Shown here: positions 25,773 through 35,216 of the stretch, piece by piece
Layout: every line of letters begins with the position of its first letter
Numbering within the stretch: position 1 is the stretch's first letter
Assembly: GCA_934695325.1 (NCBI GenBank)
Contig: CAKUVD010000008.1
Coordinates: 81,703 to 145,702 of the forward strand
Length of the DNA stretch: 64,000 nucleotides
DNA from: an uncultured Bacteroidales bacterium
Lineage (GTDB): Bacteria > Bacteroidota > Bacteroidia > Bacteroidales > UBA932
Reading direction: 5' to 3'
Program-made: the position numbers and the translations under genes
Notes under the pieces: model-generated
Told to the model about the DNA's origin: nothing
The model's input: the letters and a program-made list of their open reading frames with translations, nothing else
Database searches by the model: none

Positions 25773-27023
25773 ATGAAATTTTTACCATATTATATTATGG
25801 CCGCTGCGCTTCTTCTGGCAGGATGCGGTAACCACCACGACAGTTCAGGATCCCCTGTGAATGAAGAAGCGGAGGAGGGGCACTGTCATATAGACTGTGA
25901 TGGTCACGACCACGAAAGCGGTCACGGCCACGATGCCGATGATGAAGATGAGCATAGTCACGAGGCCAACAGCCATACTTCTGGAGTGATAGAGTTCTCC
26001 GAGGAACGGGCCGAGGCTGCCGGTCTTGAGACAGAAACGGTCACTCCGGGCGGTTTTAGCGCCGTCATACGTACAAGCGGAGAGATTCTCCCGGCTCAGG
26101 GAGACGAGATGACCGTAGTCGCCACCACATCAGGAGTGGTCACGCTTGGCGGACGTGCTTTCGGAAGCCAGGCCAGCCTTCTCGCAGGCAGCAAGGTGGC
26201 GAAAGGACAGGCCATAGCAGTGATTTCCGCCAGGGAAATGGCGGACGGCGACCCGGTAGTGAAGTCCAAGGCTGCATACGAGGCCGCCAGGAAGGAATTC
26301 GAGAGGGCGGAAGGCCTGCTTAAGGTCAATGCCATTTCACAGAAGGCTTATGACCAGGCCAAGAAGGAATATGAGACGGCGAAGGCCGAATATGATGCCA
26401 TCGGAGGCAAGGCCAGCGACAAGGGGCTTGCGGTGATGTCTCCATTGACAGGATATGTGAAGCAGGTACTTGTAGGTGAAGGAGACTATGTGGAGGCTGG
26501 ACAGCCTGTCGCCATAGTAAGTCAGGACAGGCGGCTTCAGCTCCGCGCCGATCTTCCGGAGAAGGAATGGGCAAGCGCAAGCAGCATAAGCAGTGCTAAT
26601 TTCAAGCCGTCATATTCTGAGGAAGCATATAATATAAAGAACCTTGGCGGCCGTATGGTCTCCGCCGGCAGGTCGGCGGCGCAGGGCTCGTTCTATATCC
26701 CTGTCATCTTCGAGTTCAACAATACCGGGAACTTCATCCCTGGCGCTTTCTGTGAAGTGTATCTTATTACAGGGCAGAAGGATAATGTGATATCTATCCC
26801 GGAGACGGCATTGACAGAGGAGCAGGGGGTATATTTCGTATATGTCAGGATTCATGGTGCCGAATACCGCAAGCAGGAGGTCAGGATAGGGGAGAGCGAC
26901 GGCATCCGCCGCGAGATCCTCAAGGGCCTTGACAATGGCGACGAAGTAGTCACCAAGGGGGCATATCAAGTAAAACTCGCCTCAGTGTCAGGAACCATCC
27001 CGGGGCATACGCATAACCATTAG
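25773..27023 (+). CDS. RND efflux periplasmic adaptor (CusB/CzcB-like), His-rich N-terminus
   Basis: A 416-aa lipoprotein (LLLAGC, Cys18) that bridges inner-membrane pump and outer-membrane channel. Residues 21-68 hold about fifteen His plus Asp/Glu (HIDCDGHDHESGHGHD), a metal-collecting extension typical of heavy-metal adaptors, and the C-terminus ends HTHNH. Between them are the barrel-sandwich lipoyl halves, an alpha-hairpin (about 165-215) and the beta-barrel/MP domain. It is the first gene of a three-gene operon with pump and TolC-type channel, 12 nt before the pump gene. The His richness favours Zn, Co, Ni or Cu; the metal is not certain. Confidence 0.9.
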   Translation: MKFLPYYIMAAALLLAGCGNHHDSSGSPVNEEAEEGHCHIDCDGHDHESGHGHDADDEDEHSHEANSHTSGVIEFSEERAEAAGLETETVTPGGFSAVIRTSGEILPAQGDEMTVVATTSGVVTLGGRAFGSQASLLAGSKVAKGQAIAVISAREMADGDPVVKSKAAYEAARKEFERAEGLLKVNAISQKAYDQAKKEYETAKAEYDAIGGKASDKGLAVMSPLTGYVKQVLVGEGDYVEAGQPVAIVSQDRRLQLRADLPEKEWASASSISSANFKPSYSEEAYNIKNLGGRMVSAGRSAAQGSFYIPVIFEFNNTGNFIPGAFCEVYLITGQKDNVISIPETALTEEQGVYFVYVRIHGAEYRKQEVRIGESDGIRREILKGLDNGDEVVTKGAYQVKLASVSGTIPGHTHNH

Positions 27024-27035
27024 AAGCCGGAGACA

Positions 27036-30000
27036 ATGCTGGACAAGATAATAAAATTCTCATTGCAGAACAGGCTGTTCATACTGATGGCGGCAGTCCT
27101 GTTTATGGTCGGCGGAATCTACACCACGAAAAATATGGATGTGGATGTGTTCCCGGACCTTAACGCACCTACTGTCGTGGTGATGACCGAGGCCTCCGGA
27201 ATGGCTTCGGAGGAAGTCGAAAGGCTGGTGACATTTCCTGTGGAGACCGCAGTGAATGGCGCCACGGATGTAAGGCGCGTACGTTCTTCATCCACTACAG
27301 GATTCTCTGTCGTCTGGGTGGAATTCGACTGGGGGACAGATATCTATAGGGACAGGCAGATCGTCTCGGAGAGAATCGCAGAGGTGGGTGAGTCATTGCC
27401 TCCTACCTGCGGCAAGCCGACATTGGGGCCGCAGTCGTCCATCCTCGGAGAGGTCATCATAATCGGCCTTACTTCAGACAAGACCTCGATGCAGGACCTG
27501 CGCACGATAGCTGACTGGACCATCAGGCCGCGTCTGCTCTCGCTTGGCGGAGTCGCCCAGGTTGCAGTGCTTGGCGGCGACATAAAGGAGTACCAGATAT
27601 TGCTGTCTCCGGAGAAGATGCGTCACTATGACATTGCTCTCCAAGAAGTTATGACTGCCGCTCAGGATATGAACCGCAATTCTGCCGGAGGAGTGCTCTA
27701 TGAGTACGGAAATGAATATATCATAAGAGGCGTCCTTTCCACTGACGATGTAGATGCTCTCGGACGTACTGTCGTGAGGATGGACGGGGATGCGCCTGTG
27801 ATGCTTGACAACATCGCCGAGATCAAGGCCGGAGCCAAGGCTCCTAAGCTCGGAACGGCATCTCACAGAGGCAAGCCTGCAGTGCTGATGACTGTCACCA
27901 AGCAGCCGAATGCCAGTACGATAGACCTTACATCCAAACTGGACAAGGCTGTCGAGGAACTCAAGGCGCAGCTTCCTTCGGATGTGCACGTGTCCACAGA
28001 CATCTTCCGTCAGCAGAAATTCATTGACAGCAGCATTGACAATATAAAGAAATCCCTCTACGAGGGTGCGCTGTTCGTCATCATCGTGCTGTTCTTCTTT
28101 CTGATGAACGTCCGCACGACAGTCATCTCTCTCGTGACGATACCTCTGTCCCTTCTCGTGTCGATATTGACATTGAAGTTTATGGGATTGACCATCAATA
28201 CGATGAGTATCGGAGGTATGGCGATAGCCATCGGTTCTCTGGTGGATGATGCGATAGTCGATGTGGAGAACGTATTCAAGCATCTGCGTCGGAACCGCAA
28301 ACTGCCGGAAGCGGAACGCAGGCCTGTCCTGGAGGTTGTGTTCAATGCCTCCCGCGAGGTACGCCTTCCGATTCTGAACTCCACGTTCATCATAGTGGTC
28401 AGCTTCATACCGCTCTTCTTCCTCACAGGAATGGAAGGCCGTATGCTGAAGCCTCTCGGGATCGCCTTCATCACGGCGCTTTTCGCCTCCACACTGGTCG
28501 CATTGACATTGACTCCGGTTCTCTGCAGTTTCCTACTTGGAAGCGCAAGGAGCGACAAGGCCGGCAATGATCCGGCCCTGGTGAGATGGCTACAGAAAGT
28601 CTATGACGTCGCCCTGGAATGGGTCTTGGCCCATAAGAAGATAACTCTCGGCAGCGTACTGGCCTTGTTCGCAGTCGCTCTCGGCATCTTCTTCAGCCTT
28701 GGCAGCAGCTTCCTGCCGGCGTTCAACGAGGGCTCGTTCACCATTAATGTCAGCACGCTTCCGGGTGCTTCCCTGGCGGAGTCTGACGATATAGGGCGGC
28801 GTGCGGAGGGACTGCTTCTGACCGTGCCGGAGATCCAGACGGTCGCCCGCAAGACAGGACGCGCCGAACTTGACGAGCACGCTCTCGGTGTCAATGTCTC
28901 AGAAATGGAGGCTCCGTTCGAGCTCAAGGAACGTTCCAAGAAAGAGGTCGTGGACGAGATCAGGACCAAGCTGAATACCCTGCCGGGTGTCAATGTGGAG
29001 ATAGGGCAGCCGATATCGCACCGTATTGATGCGATGCTTTCAGGAACTAGGGCCAACATAGCCATAAAACTTTTCGGCACAGATCTGAATAAGATGTTCA
29101 CACTTGGCAACCAGATAAAATCCGAGATTTCGGAGATTCCCGGAGTTGTGGACCTTAATGTGGAACAGCAGATAGAACGCCCTCAACTTCAGATCGTTCC
29201 TAAGCGAGAAATGCTTGCCAAATATGGCATAGCCCCGGCGGAATTCACGCAGATGGTGGAGGTATATCTCGCAGGGACTGTGGTCTCTCAGGTGTACGAA
29301 GGCAATCAGGTGTTTGACCTTACCGTCAAGGCTGCGGACGACAGCAGGAACAATATCGAGGAGATAAGGAATATCCCCGTGGACGCCGCCGGCGGCAAAA
29401 TTCCGTTCGGCCAGATTGCGGAGATCCGTTCCGCCGCCGGGCCGAATACCATAAACCGCGAGAATGTCGCCCGCAAGATCGTGATTTCGGCCAATGTCTC
29501 TGACGGAGACTTGCAAGGTGCCGTGAATCAGATTAGAAAGAAGATACAGGACAATGTGGCTCTTCCGGAAGGCTATCACGTGGAGTATGGCGGGCAGTTC
29601 GAGAGCGCACAGTCGGCCTCCAGGACATTGCTCCTCACATCGCTGATGGCGATAGTCGTGATATTCCTGCTGCTCTACGGGCAGTTCAAGGATGTCCGCC
29701 AGGCTTCGGCAGTACTCCTTAACCTGCCTCTCGCACTTATAGGCGGAGTTTTCGCCATCTTCTTTGCGGACAGGATCATAAGCATCCCGGCCATCATCGG
29801 ATTCATTTCACTTTTCGGCATAGCCACACGCAATGGTATGCTGCTCATCGACCGGTATAATGAACTCCGTAGCGAAGGTCTGTCACTTCACGATGCTGTG
29901 ATTCGCGGTTCCCTCGACAGGCTGAACCCTATACTTATGACAGCATTGACCTCGGCTCTGGCGCTGATTCCTCTCGCTCTCGGCGGAGATCTCCCGGGCA

Positions 30001-30128
30001 ACGAGATTCAGAGCCCTATGGCGAAGGTCTTGCTGGGCGGTCTGCTTACATCGACACTGCTGAACGCCTTCATCATACCAGTTGTGTATATGCTTATCAG
30101 CGGAGGCCGCAAGTTGAACACTAAATGA
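27036..30128 (+). CDS. Heavy-metal efflux RND pump (CusA/CzcA family)
   Basis: 1030 aa, inner membrane, twelve predicted helices in two repeats, each followed by a large periplasmic loop. The TM4 motif of proton-translocating acids reads SLVDDAIVDVEN (401-412), giving D404, D405, D409 and E411, as in the HME branch (CzcA/CusA) rather than drug pumps. The FP and GxxxP-rich loops are standard. It expels metal cations from periplasm or cytoplasm by proton antiport together with the adaptor and TolC-like genes flanking it. The stop overlaps the next start by 4 nt (ATGA, 30125-30128). Confidence 0.93.
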   Translation: MLDKIIKFSLQNRLFILMAAVLFMVGGIYTTKNMDVDVFPDLNAPTVVVMTEASGMASEEVERLVTFPVETAVNGATDVRRVRSSSTTGFSVVWVEFDWGTDIYRDRQIVSERIAEVGESLPPTCGKPTLGPQSSILGEVIIIGLTSDKTSMQDLRTIADWTIRPRLLSLGGVAQVAVLGGDIKEYQILLSPEKMRHYDIALQEVMTAAQDMNRNSAGGVLYEYGNEYIIRGVLSTDDVDALGRTVVRMDGDAPVMLDNIAEIKAGAKAPKLGTASHRGKPAVLMTVTKQPNASTIDLTSKLDKAVEELKAQLPSDVHVSTDIFRQQKFIDSSIDNIKKSLYEGALFVIIVLFFFLMNVRTTVISLVTIPLSLLVSILTLKFMGLTINTMSIGGMAIAIGSLVDDAIVDVENVFKHLRRNRKLPEAERRPVLEVVFNASREVRLPILNSTFIIVVSFIPLFFLTGMEGRMLKPLGIAFITALFASTLVALTLTPVLCSFLLGSARSDKAGNDPALVRWLQKVYDVALEWVLAHKKITLGSVLALFAVALGIFFSLGSSFLPAFNEGSFTINVSTLPGASLAESDDIGRRAEGLLLTVPEIQTVARKTGRAELDEHALGVNVSEMEAPFELKERSKKEVVDEIRTKLNTLPGVNVEIGQPISHRIDAMLSGTRANIAIKLFGTDLNKMFTLGNQIKSEISEIPGVVDLNVEQQIERPQLQIVPKREMLAKYGIAPAEFTQMVEVYLAGTVVSQVYEGNQVFDLTVKAADDSRNNIEEIRNIPVDAAGGKIPFGQIAEIRSAAGPNTINRENVARKIVISANVSDGDLQGAVNQIRKKIQDNVALPEGYHVEYGGQFESAQSASRTLLLTSLMAIVVIFLLLYGQFKDVRQASAVLLNLPLALIGGVFAIFFADRIISIPAIIGFISLFGIATRNGMLLIDRYNELRSEGLSLHDAVIRGSLDRLNPILMTALTSALALIPLALGGDLPGNEIQSPMAKVLLGGLLTSTLLNAFIIPVVYMLISGGRKLNTK

Positions 30129-31324
30129 AAACGAATATGAAGAATATGAATATACTGCTTGCGGGGACTCTCCTGTTCGCTGTCCTGTCCACAGCTGCGG
30201 CGCAGGACGCCGAGATCCTCGGGCAGGTGGAGAGGAACAATACCGAACTTCAGGCGTTGAGGAAACGCATTGATTCAGAGAAGTATGGCTATAAGGCCGA
30301 GCGTGCGTTGGAGGCTCCGGAGATTGGCTTCGACTATCTCTGGGGGAGCCCTGCCGACATAGGAAACCGGAAGGACATCTCCGTGACGCAGAGCATTGAC
30401 ATAGCTGCATTGGCCGGGACGCGGAAGAGGCTTGCCGACACCCGTACCGAGCTTGCCGATCTTCAGTATAGTGTCGAACGCAAGCGCATACTTCTGGAGG
30501 CTCGGCGGCTATATATAAATATAGTGTATTGCAATGCGGTCGCCGCCGAGCTTTCCGCGAGGATTGCCCGTTCCGGGAAGATCGAGGAGACATACCGTGA
30601 TATGCAGGCCCGCGGCGAGACGGATATGATTGAGGTGAACAAGGCGCACATCGCATTCCTCGCACAGAAGAACGCGATGGCCCGCAACGAGGTCGAGCGA
30701 GAGTCTCTGCTGTCGGAACTCCGCCGGCTGAACGGAGGCGAGCCTGTCGAGGTCAATGCAGATGAGTACCTGTCGGGGACAATGCTGCCGGCTGATTTCG
30801 ACTCGTGGTATGATGAGGCGTCTCGGCGTATCCCGGAATTGGCATATATGCGAAAGAATATAGAGGCAGTTGCTGTCGAGTCAAGGAACGCCAGGATGGC
30901 GAACTGTCCTACGTTTACCGCCGGCTATATGGCGGAGCTTGTCAAGGGCAGCAATTTCCGTGGTCTTACTCTAGGGGTGTCCATTCCTATCTGGTCTGTC
31001 CGCAGCAAGGTACGGCAGGCAAATTCGTCATACGAGGCCGCAAAGATGGAGGGGAGAGATGTCTCAAATCAGATGCGCATCAGCCTCAAAGGCCTGTATG
31101 ACAAGACTAAAGGATTACAGGACATATCGTCCGAGCTTAATTCATCCCTTGCGGTATCCACGGAGGCGATGGCATTGACGGAACATAAGTTTCAGGCCGG
31201 GGAAATTTCACTTATCGACAGCATAATGGAACTGAGCCTGTATTATGATATTCAGGATGAGGCTCTTGCCGCTATGCGCGACTATAATCTGGCCTTGGCT
31301 GAACTCTATGCTTGGAATCTGTAG
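30125..31324 (+). CDS. TolC-family outer-membrane channel of the metal efflux pump
   Basis: 399 aa with signal peptide (to about AAAQ) and two copies of the outer-membrane-efflux repeat rich in long helices, as in CusC/CzcC. It starts inside the pump gene (4-nt overlap), so it is translationally coupled and completes the tripartite system. It lacks an obvious lipobox. Residues EVNADEYLS (about 210-218) overlay a GTCAATG copy. No terminator hairpin with T-tract follows, but an inverted repeat at 31374-31413 does. Confidence 0.88.
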   Translation: MKTNMKNMNILLAGTLLFAVLSTAAAQDAEILGQVERNNTELQALRKRIDSEKYGYKAERALEAPEIGFDYLWGSPADIGNRKDISVTQSIDIAALAGTRKRLADTRTELADLQYSVERKRILLEARRLYINIVYCNAVAAELSARIARSGKIEETYRDMQARGETDMIEVNKAHIAFLAQKNAMARNEVERESLLSELRRLNGGEPVEVNADEYLSGTMLPADFDSWYDEASRRIPELAYMRKNIEAVAVESRNARMANCPTFTAGYMAELVKGSNFRGLTLGVSIPIWSVRSKVRQANSSYEAAKMEGRDVSNQMRISLKGLYDKTKGLQDISSELNSSLAVSTEAMALTEHKFQAGEISLIDSIMELSLYYDIQDEALAAMRDYNLALAELYAWNL

Positions 31325-31373
31325 AATATCTTTTCTATATGTGGGCAGGCTGGAATTTCATTTGTGAGAATGG

Positions 31374-31413
31374 GATTTTAGTGCTAATTTCGCAAAATTG
31401 TGACACTAAAATC
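31374..31413 (+). promoter_or_regulatory. Inverted repeat around a -7-like box, start of the sigma/SusCD locus
   Basis: GATTTTAGTG (31374-31383) and CACTAAAATC (31404-31413) are a perfect 10-bp inverted repeat, extendable to 15 bp with one bulge. The 20-nt spacer contains TAATTTCG, one mismatch from TAnnTTTG. It could be an operator over a promoter for the EEP gene at 31487 or the terminator of the efflux operon. Confidence 0.45.
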
Positions 31414-31486
31414 TCCATTTTGTCATAGGAATCTGCATCGGAATGATTTCGAGATTTTTATGGGGAATCGGAAAATATATGATGAT

Positions 31487-32440
31487 ATGAAACTGAGGGT
31501 GCTGGTCTTTGCGGTCATTTCGATGTTTGCCGGAATCTGTTCTTCTTCGGCAAGGGATTTCAAATTGCTTTACTGGAACATTCAGAATGGGATGTGGAGC
31601 GGTCAAGGCGACAACTATGATTCTTTCGTGGAGTGGGTCAGGGGGCAGGATCCGGATGTCTGCGTATGGTGCGAGGCCCAGTCTATATGGAAGACAGGTG
31701 AGGCGGTGAAGATGCCTGTCGAGGATAGGTATCTCATAGGGCATTGGGGCGAATTGGCTGCGAGGTATGGTCATAAGTATTGGGCTGTCAGCGGTCATCG
31801 TGACAATTATCCTCAGGTGATAACATCTAAATACCCTATCGAGGTGGTGAAACAGATTGTCGGCGAGGAGCCTGACAGTGTCGTCACTCACGGAGCGGGA
31901 TGGTATCGGATAAATAGAAAAGGGCATACCTTCAACATCGTATCGCTTCATACTTGGCCGCAGGCGTTCGCATTCAGGGCAGCTGATACCCAAGCCAGCA
32001 AAGCTGAGAACGGCGGCGACAGATATAGGCGTATGGAGATAGAATATATATGTCGCCATACCATCGGTACGGATAGCGACGCTGATAAGAATCTATGGAT
32101 GATGATGGGAGACCACAACGCCCGCTCCCGTGTCGATAATTTTGAATATGGATATCCTGAGAATGATACGAGATTTCTGGTGCACGATTATATCCGTGAA
32201 AATACTCCGTACATAGACGTCGTGTCTGAAAGACACCCGGGTCAGTTCATTACATCCATTGGGGGTAGAGCGAGAATTGACTTCATCTATTGCAATAAGC
32301 CGCTTTATGATATGGTGAAGAGTTCGGAAATCATATCGGACGCCTATACTACGCCCGTCAGAGATCCTAAGGGCCTGTCTAATTTTTGGATTCCTTCAGA
32401 CCATCTTCCGATATTCACGGTGTTCAGGCTCAAGCCATAA
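31487..32440 (+). CDS. Exported endonuclease/exonuclease/phosphatase (EEP) family protein
   Basis: 317 aa from the ATG at 31487, chosen because it opens a signal peptide (MKLRVLVFAVISMFAGICSS). EEP fold motifs are visible in order: LLYWNIQNG, VCVWCEAQ, IVSLHTWP, MMGDHNARS and the terminal SDHLPIF with the catalytic Asp-His. EEP proteins cleave phosphoester bonds in nucleic acids, phosphoinositides or sphingolipids. Export excludes DNA repair. Context (another EEP protein at 43655, SusCD, GH3) suggests breakdown of an extracellular phosphorylated substrate. The sigma gene starts 30 nt downstream. Confidence 0.82.
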   Translation: MKLRVLVFAVISMFAGICSSSARDFKLLYWNIQNGMWSGQGDNYDSFVEWVRGQDPDVCVWCEAQSIWKTGEAVKMPVEDRYLIGHWGELAARYGHKYWAVSGHRDNYPQVITSKYPIEVVKQIVGEEPDSVVTHGAGWYRINRKGHTFNIVSLHTWPQAFAFRAADTQASKAENGGDRYRRMEIEYICRHTIGTDSDADKNLWMMMGDHNARSRVDNFEYGYPENDTRFLVHDYIRENTPYIDVVSERHPGQFITSIGGRARIDFIYCNKPLYDMVKSSEIISDAYTTPVRDPKGLSNFWIPSDHLPIFTVFRLKP

Positions 32441-32469
32441 TAATCTCAGGTCTTCACGGGTCAGGCGCT

Positions 32470-33027
32470 ATGGCTTTCTGGAACAGAAATAAGATATTGT
32501 CGGATAAGGAGCTGGCTGAAGGCATCGTCAGAGGCGACGAGGCTTGCTATGAGAAGCTCTTTATGCGCTACTATGTCATAGTCAGGAAGTTCATAATGGG
32601 GTTCATCGGAGACCAGGCTGCCGCCGAGGATCTGGCGCAGGAACTTTTCATACGCCTGTGGAACCGAAGGCTCAGCATTGACCCGAAAAAGTCGTTGCGC
32701 AGCTGGCTGGTAGTATCCGCCAGGAATGCCGCTCTCAACTGGCTGAAAATTCGTGCCCGTAATCCGGAGACTCCGATGGAGGATGATGATGAGCCAGTTG
32801 TTGAAGCAAGGCCTCTGGAGGCATTGTATTTCAGACAGATGGAAGTGGAATTGAACAATGCCATTGCGGCGCTGCCTGATCGCAGGAAGCAGATATTCAA
32901 GATGAGCCGGCTGGATCATCTGTCGAATGAAGAGATAGCCGAGCGCCTCGGCCTGTCGGTCAGGACCGTGGAAAAGCACATCGAATTGGCGCTCAAAAAT
33001 CTCAGGGCAGGTAAATATTCGTCATAA
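32470..33027 (+). CDS. ECF sigma factor of a sigma/FecR/SusC induction circuit
   Basis: 185 aa. Region 2 is at about 20-90 (EDLAQELFIRLWNRR) and region 4 at about 125-178 with HTH residues 152-172 (SNEEIAERLGLSVRTVEKH). ATG 32470 is 30 nt after the EEP gene; an in-frame start at 32386 lies inside that gene and adds non-homologous residues. Cytoplasmic; directs RNA polymerase to the SusC/SusD operon when the FecR partner (35217) releases it. Unusually, a GH3 gene lies between sigma and FecR. Confidence 0.9.
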   Translation: MAFWNRNKILSDKELAEGIVRGDEACYEKLFMRYYVIVRKFIMGFIGDQAAAEDLAQELFIRLWNRRLSIDPKKSLRSWLVVSARNAALNWLKIRARNPETPMEDDDEPVVEARPLEALYFRQMEVELNNAIAALPDRRKQIFKMSRLDHLSNEEIAERLGLSVRTVEKHIELALKNLRAGKYSS

Positions 33028-33151
33028 AATGAAAAATTTCGTGAAAAAACAGGAAAACTTTTACGTACCAGGTGACAAAACGTTGTATTATGTATGCAAG
33101 ACTGATAACCAGTTTGGCGTGAATCGTTTTATTAACCTTTTTTTCAGAGAA

Positions 33152-35209
33152 ATGAAGAAAGTCTTTATCTCAGCCGTCTTTGTGCTGTGCGTGACACTTG
33201 CCGGAGCGCAGGAAATCACGCAGGCTTGCAAGGAGCGGGCTAAGGCTCTTGTGGACCAGATGACACTCCAGGAAAAAGTGGATTACATCGCAGGCTACAG
33301 GGACGGATTTTACATCAGGCCTGTGGAGAGGCTCGGCATCCCGGAAATCAGGATGGCGGACGGCCCGCAGGGAGTAAGAAACAACACTAAAAGTACATTG
33401 TTTGCTTGTGGTGTCGCTGCGGCGGCATCCTGGGACCAGGCTCTCGCCTATGAGATGGGCGTGGCGCTCGGACAGGATTCCAGGGCGAGGGGAGTGCATA
33501 TCCTGCTCGGACCTGGCGTGAACATCTACAGAAGCCCGCTCTGCGGACGTAATTTCGAGTATATGGGAGAAGACCCGTATCTCGCGGCGAGGACGGCCGT
33601 AAATTATATCGAGGGTGTCCAGTCGCAGGGCGTTATGGCCACCATAAAGCATTTCGCCCTCAACAATCAGGAGTATGACCGCCATCACGTCAGCTCCGAT
33701 GCGGACGAGCGCACGATGAATGAGATCTATTTCCCGACATTCCGCGCGGCTGTGGAAGAGGCCAAGGTCGGTTCCGTGATGACGAGCTACAATCTCGTGA
33801 ACAACGTTCACTCGGCCGAGAACGGCTTCCTGATCAATGAGACTCTCCGCGGGAAGTGGGGTTTCGAGGGACTTGTAATGTCAGACTGGACCTCCACATA
33901 TTCCACGCTCGGGACTGTGAAGGGAGGCCTTGACCTCGAGATGCCGAGGGCATTCTATATGAAATATGATTTCATCAAGCCGATGATAGACAGCGGCGTG
34001 ATAAGAGAGTCTGAAATCGACGAGAAGGTTCAGCATATCCTCCAGACGCTCATCGCATTCGGCTTCCTTGACAGACCTCAGTTGGATACGACCATTTCCG
34101 AGGACAATGCCTATTCACGTGAGACCGCCTACAAGATGGCAAGCGAGTCTGCCGTGATGCTGAAGAACGACGGCGTGCTCCCTCTGAAGGCAGGGCGCAA
34201 GAACCGCATTGTCGTTATGGGGCCTAATGCTGACCGAATCCCTTGCGGAGGAGGCAGCGGAAGAGTGGATCCTCTGTATTCCATCTCGCTGTACGCAGGA
34301 ATGCAGCAGCTCGGGAAGAACTTCCCTGTTCAGCTGATCGAACCGGCCAAAGGACTCGACTATGATACCCCTGAGAATGTGAAGGCTCTGGAATCAGCAT
34401 CTACGGTAGTGATCTGCGCTGGCTTTGACACCAAGACCGAGAAGGAAAACGCCGACAGGACATTCACATTGCCTGAAGGTCAGGAAGATATGATAAAATT
34501 CGCCGCTGCTCATAACGGAAATGTCATTGTCGTGGTCTATTCCGGAGGCGGCTTCGATATGTCAGCCTGGAAAGATGACGTGAAGGGAATCATTATGGGC
34601 TGGTATCCTGGACAGGAGGGCGGCCTTGCCCTTGCCAGGATGATGGCAGGAGAGTTCTCTCCGTCAGGAAGGCTTCCTATGAGCATAGAGTCCAAGTGGG
34701 AGGACAATCCTGTCCACGACAGCTACTATCCTAAGGAGAAGGCCGAGAGCAAGCGCGGCTTCACCAACAGATATGTCACATATTCGGAGGGCGTGTTCGT
34801 CGGCTATCGTGGCTATGACCGTCTCGGCATCAAGCCTCTCTATCCATTCGGATATGGACTTACCTATGGAGATTTCGAGTATAAGGATCTGAAGGTCAAT
34901 GCAGCTGAGAACGGCGTGGATGTCACGTTCACTCTCGTGAACAGCGGACGTCCGGCGTCGGAAGTGGCTCAGATCTATGTAGGTGAGCAGAACCCGACGG
35001 TTCCTCGTCCGGTCAAGGAGCTGAAGGGATATGCGAAGATACAGCTCGGGAAGGGCGAATCCAAGACAGTCACGGTTCATCTGGACAATGATGCGTTCGC
35101 ATTCTACGATGTCGATATACACGACTTCCGTGTCAATGCAGGCAAGTTCAATGTTATGGTCGGCGCTTCCTCGGAGGATATCCGCCTGGAGGCTGAAGTG
35201 ACCAGATAA
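33152..35209 (+). CDS. Glycoside hydrolase family 3 (beta-glucosidase-like), exported
   Basis: 685 aa. The signal peptide MKKVFISAVFVLCVTLAGAQ begins at the ATG 33152; an earlier ATG at 33029 just after the sigma stop would put 41 polar residues before it and is rejected. Domain order is GH3 N-terminal barrel (MADGPQGVRNN at 68-78, KH at 166-167), nucleophile Asp245 in VMSDWTS, GH3 C-terminal domain, and a fibronectin-III-like C-terminus. Family members remove terminal beta-linked glucose, xylose or similar residues. It is the only glycosidase in this locus and separates the sigma gene from the FecR gene, 7 nt before the latter. Confidence 0.93.
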   Translation: MKKVFISAVFVLCVTLAGAQEITQACKERAKALVDQMTLQEKVDYIAGYRDGFYIRPVERLGIPEIRMADGPQGVRNNTKSTLFACGVAAAASWDQALAYEMGVALGQDSRARGVHILLGPGVNIYRSPLCGRNFEYMGEDPYLAARTAVNYIEGVQSQGVMATIKHFALNNQEYDRHHVSSDADERTMNEIYFPTFRAAVEEAKVGSVMTSYNLVNNVHSAENGFLINETLRGKWGFEGLVMSDWTSTYSTLGTVKGGLDLEMPRAFYMKYDFIKPMIDSGVIRESEIDEKVQHILQTLIAFGFLDRPQLDTTISEDNAYSRETAYKMASESAVMLKNDGVLPLKAGRKNRIVVMGPNADRIPCGGGSGRVDPLYSISLYAGMQQLGKNFPVQLIEPAKGLDYDTPENVKALESASTVVICAGFDTKTEKENADRTFTLPEGQEDMIKFAAAHNGNVIVVVYSGGGFDMSAWKDDVKGIIMGWYPGQEGGLALARMMAGEFSPSGRLPMSIESKWEDNPVHDSYYPKEKAESKRGFTNRYVTYSEGVFVGYRGYDRLGIKPLYPFGYGLTYGDFEYKDLKVNAAENGVDVTFTLVNSGRPASEVAQIYVGEQNPTVPRPVKELKGYAKIQLGKGESKTVTVHLDNDAFAFYDVDIHDFRVNAGKFNVMVGASSEDIRLEAEVTR

Positions 35210-35216
35210 ACAGAGG

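Noticed and set aside
33029..33151. Earlier ATG for the GH3 gene directly after the sigma stop
   Set aside because: It would place 41 non-signal residues before a clear signal peptide.
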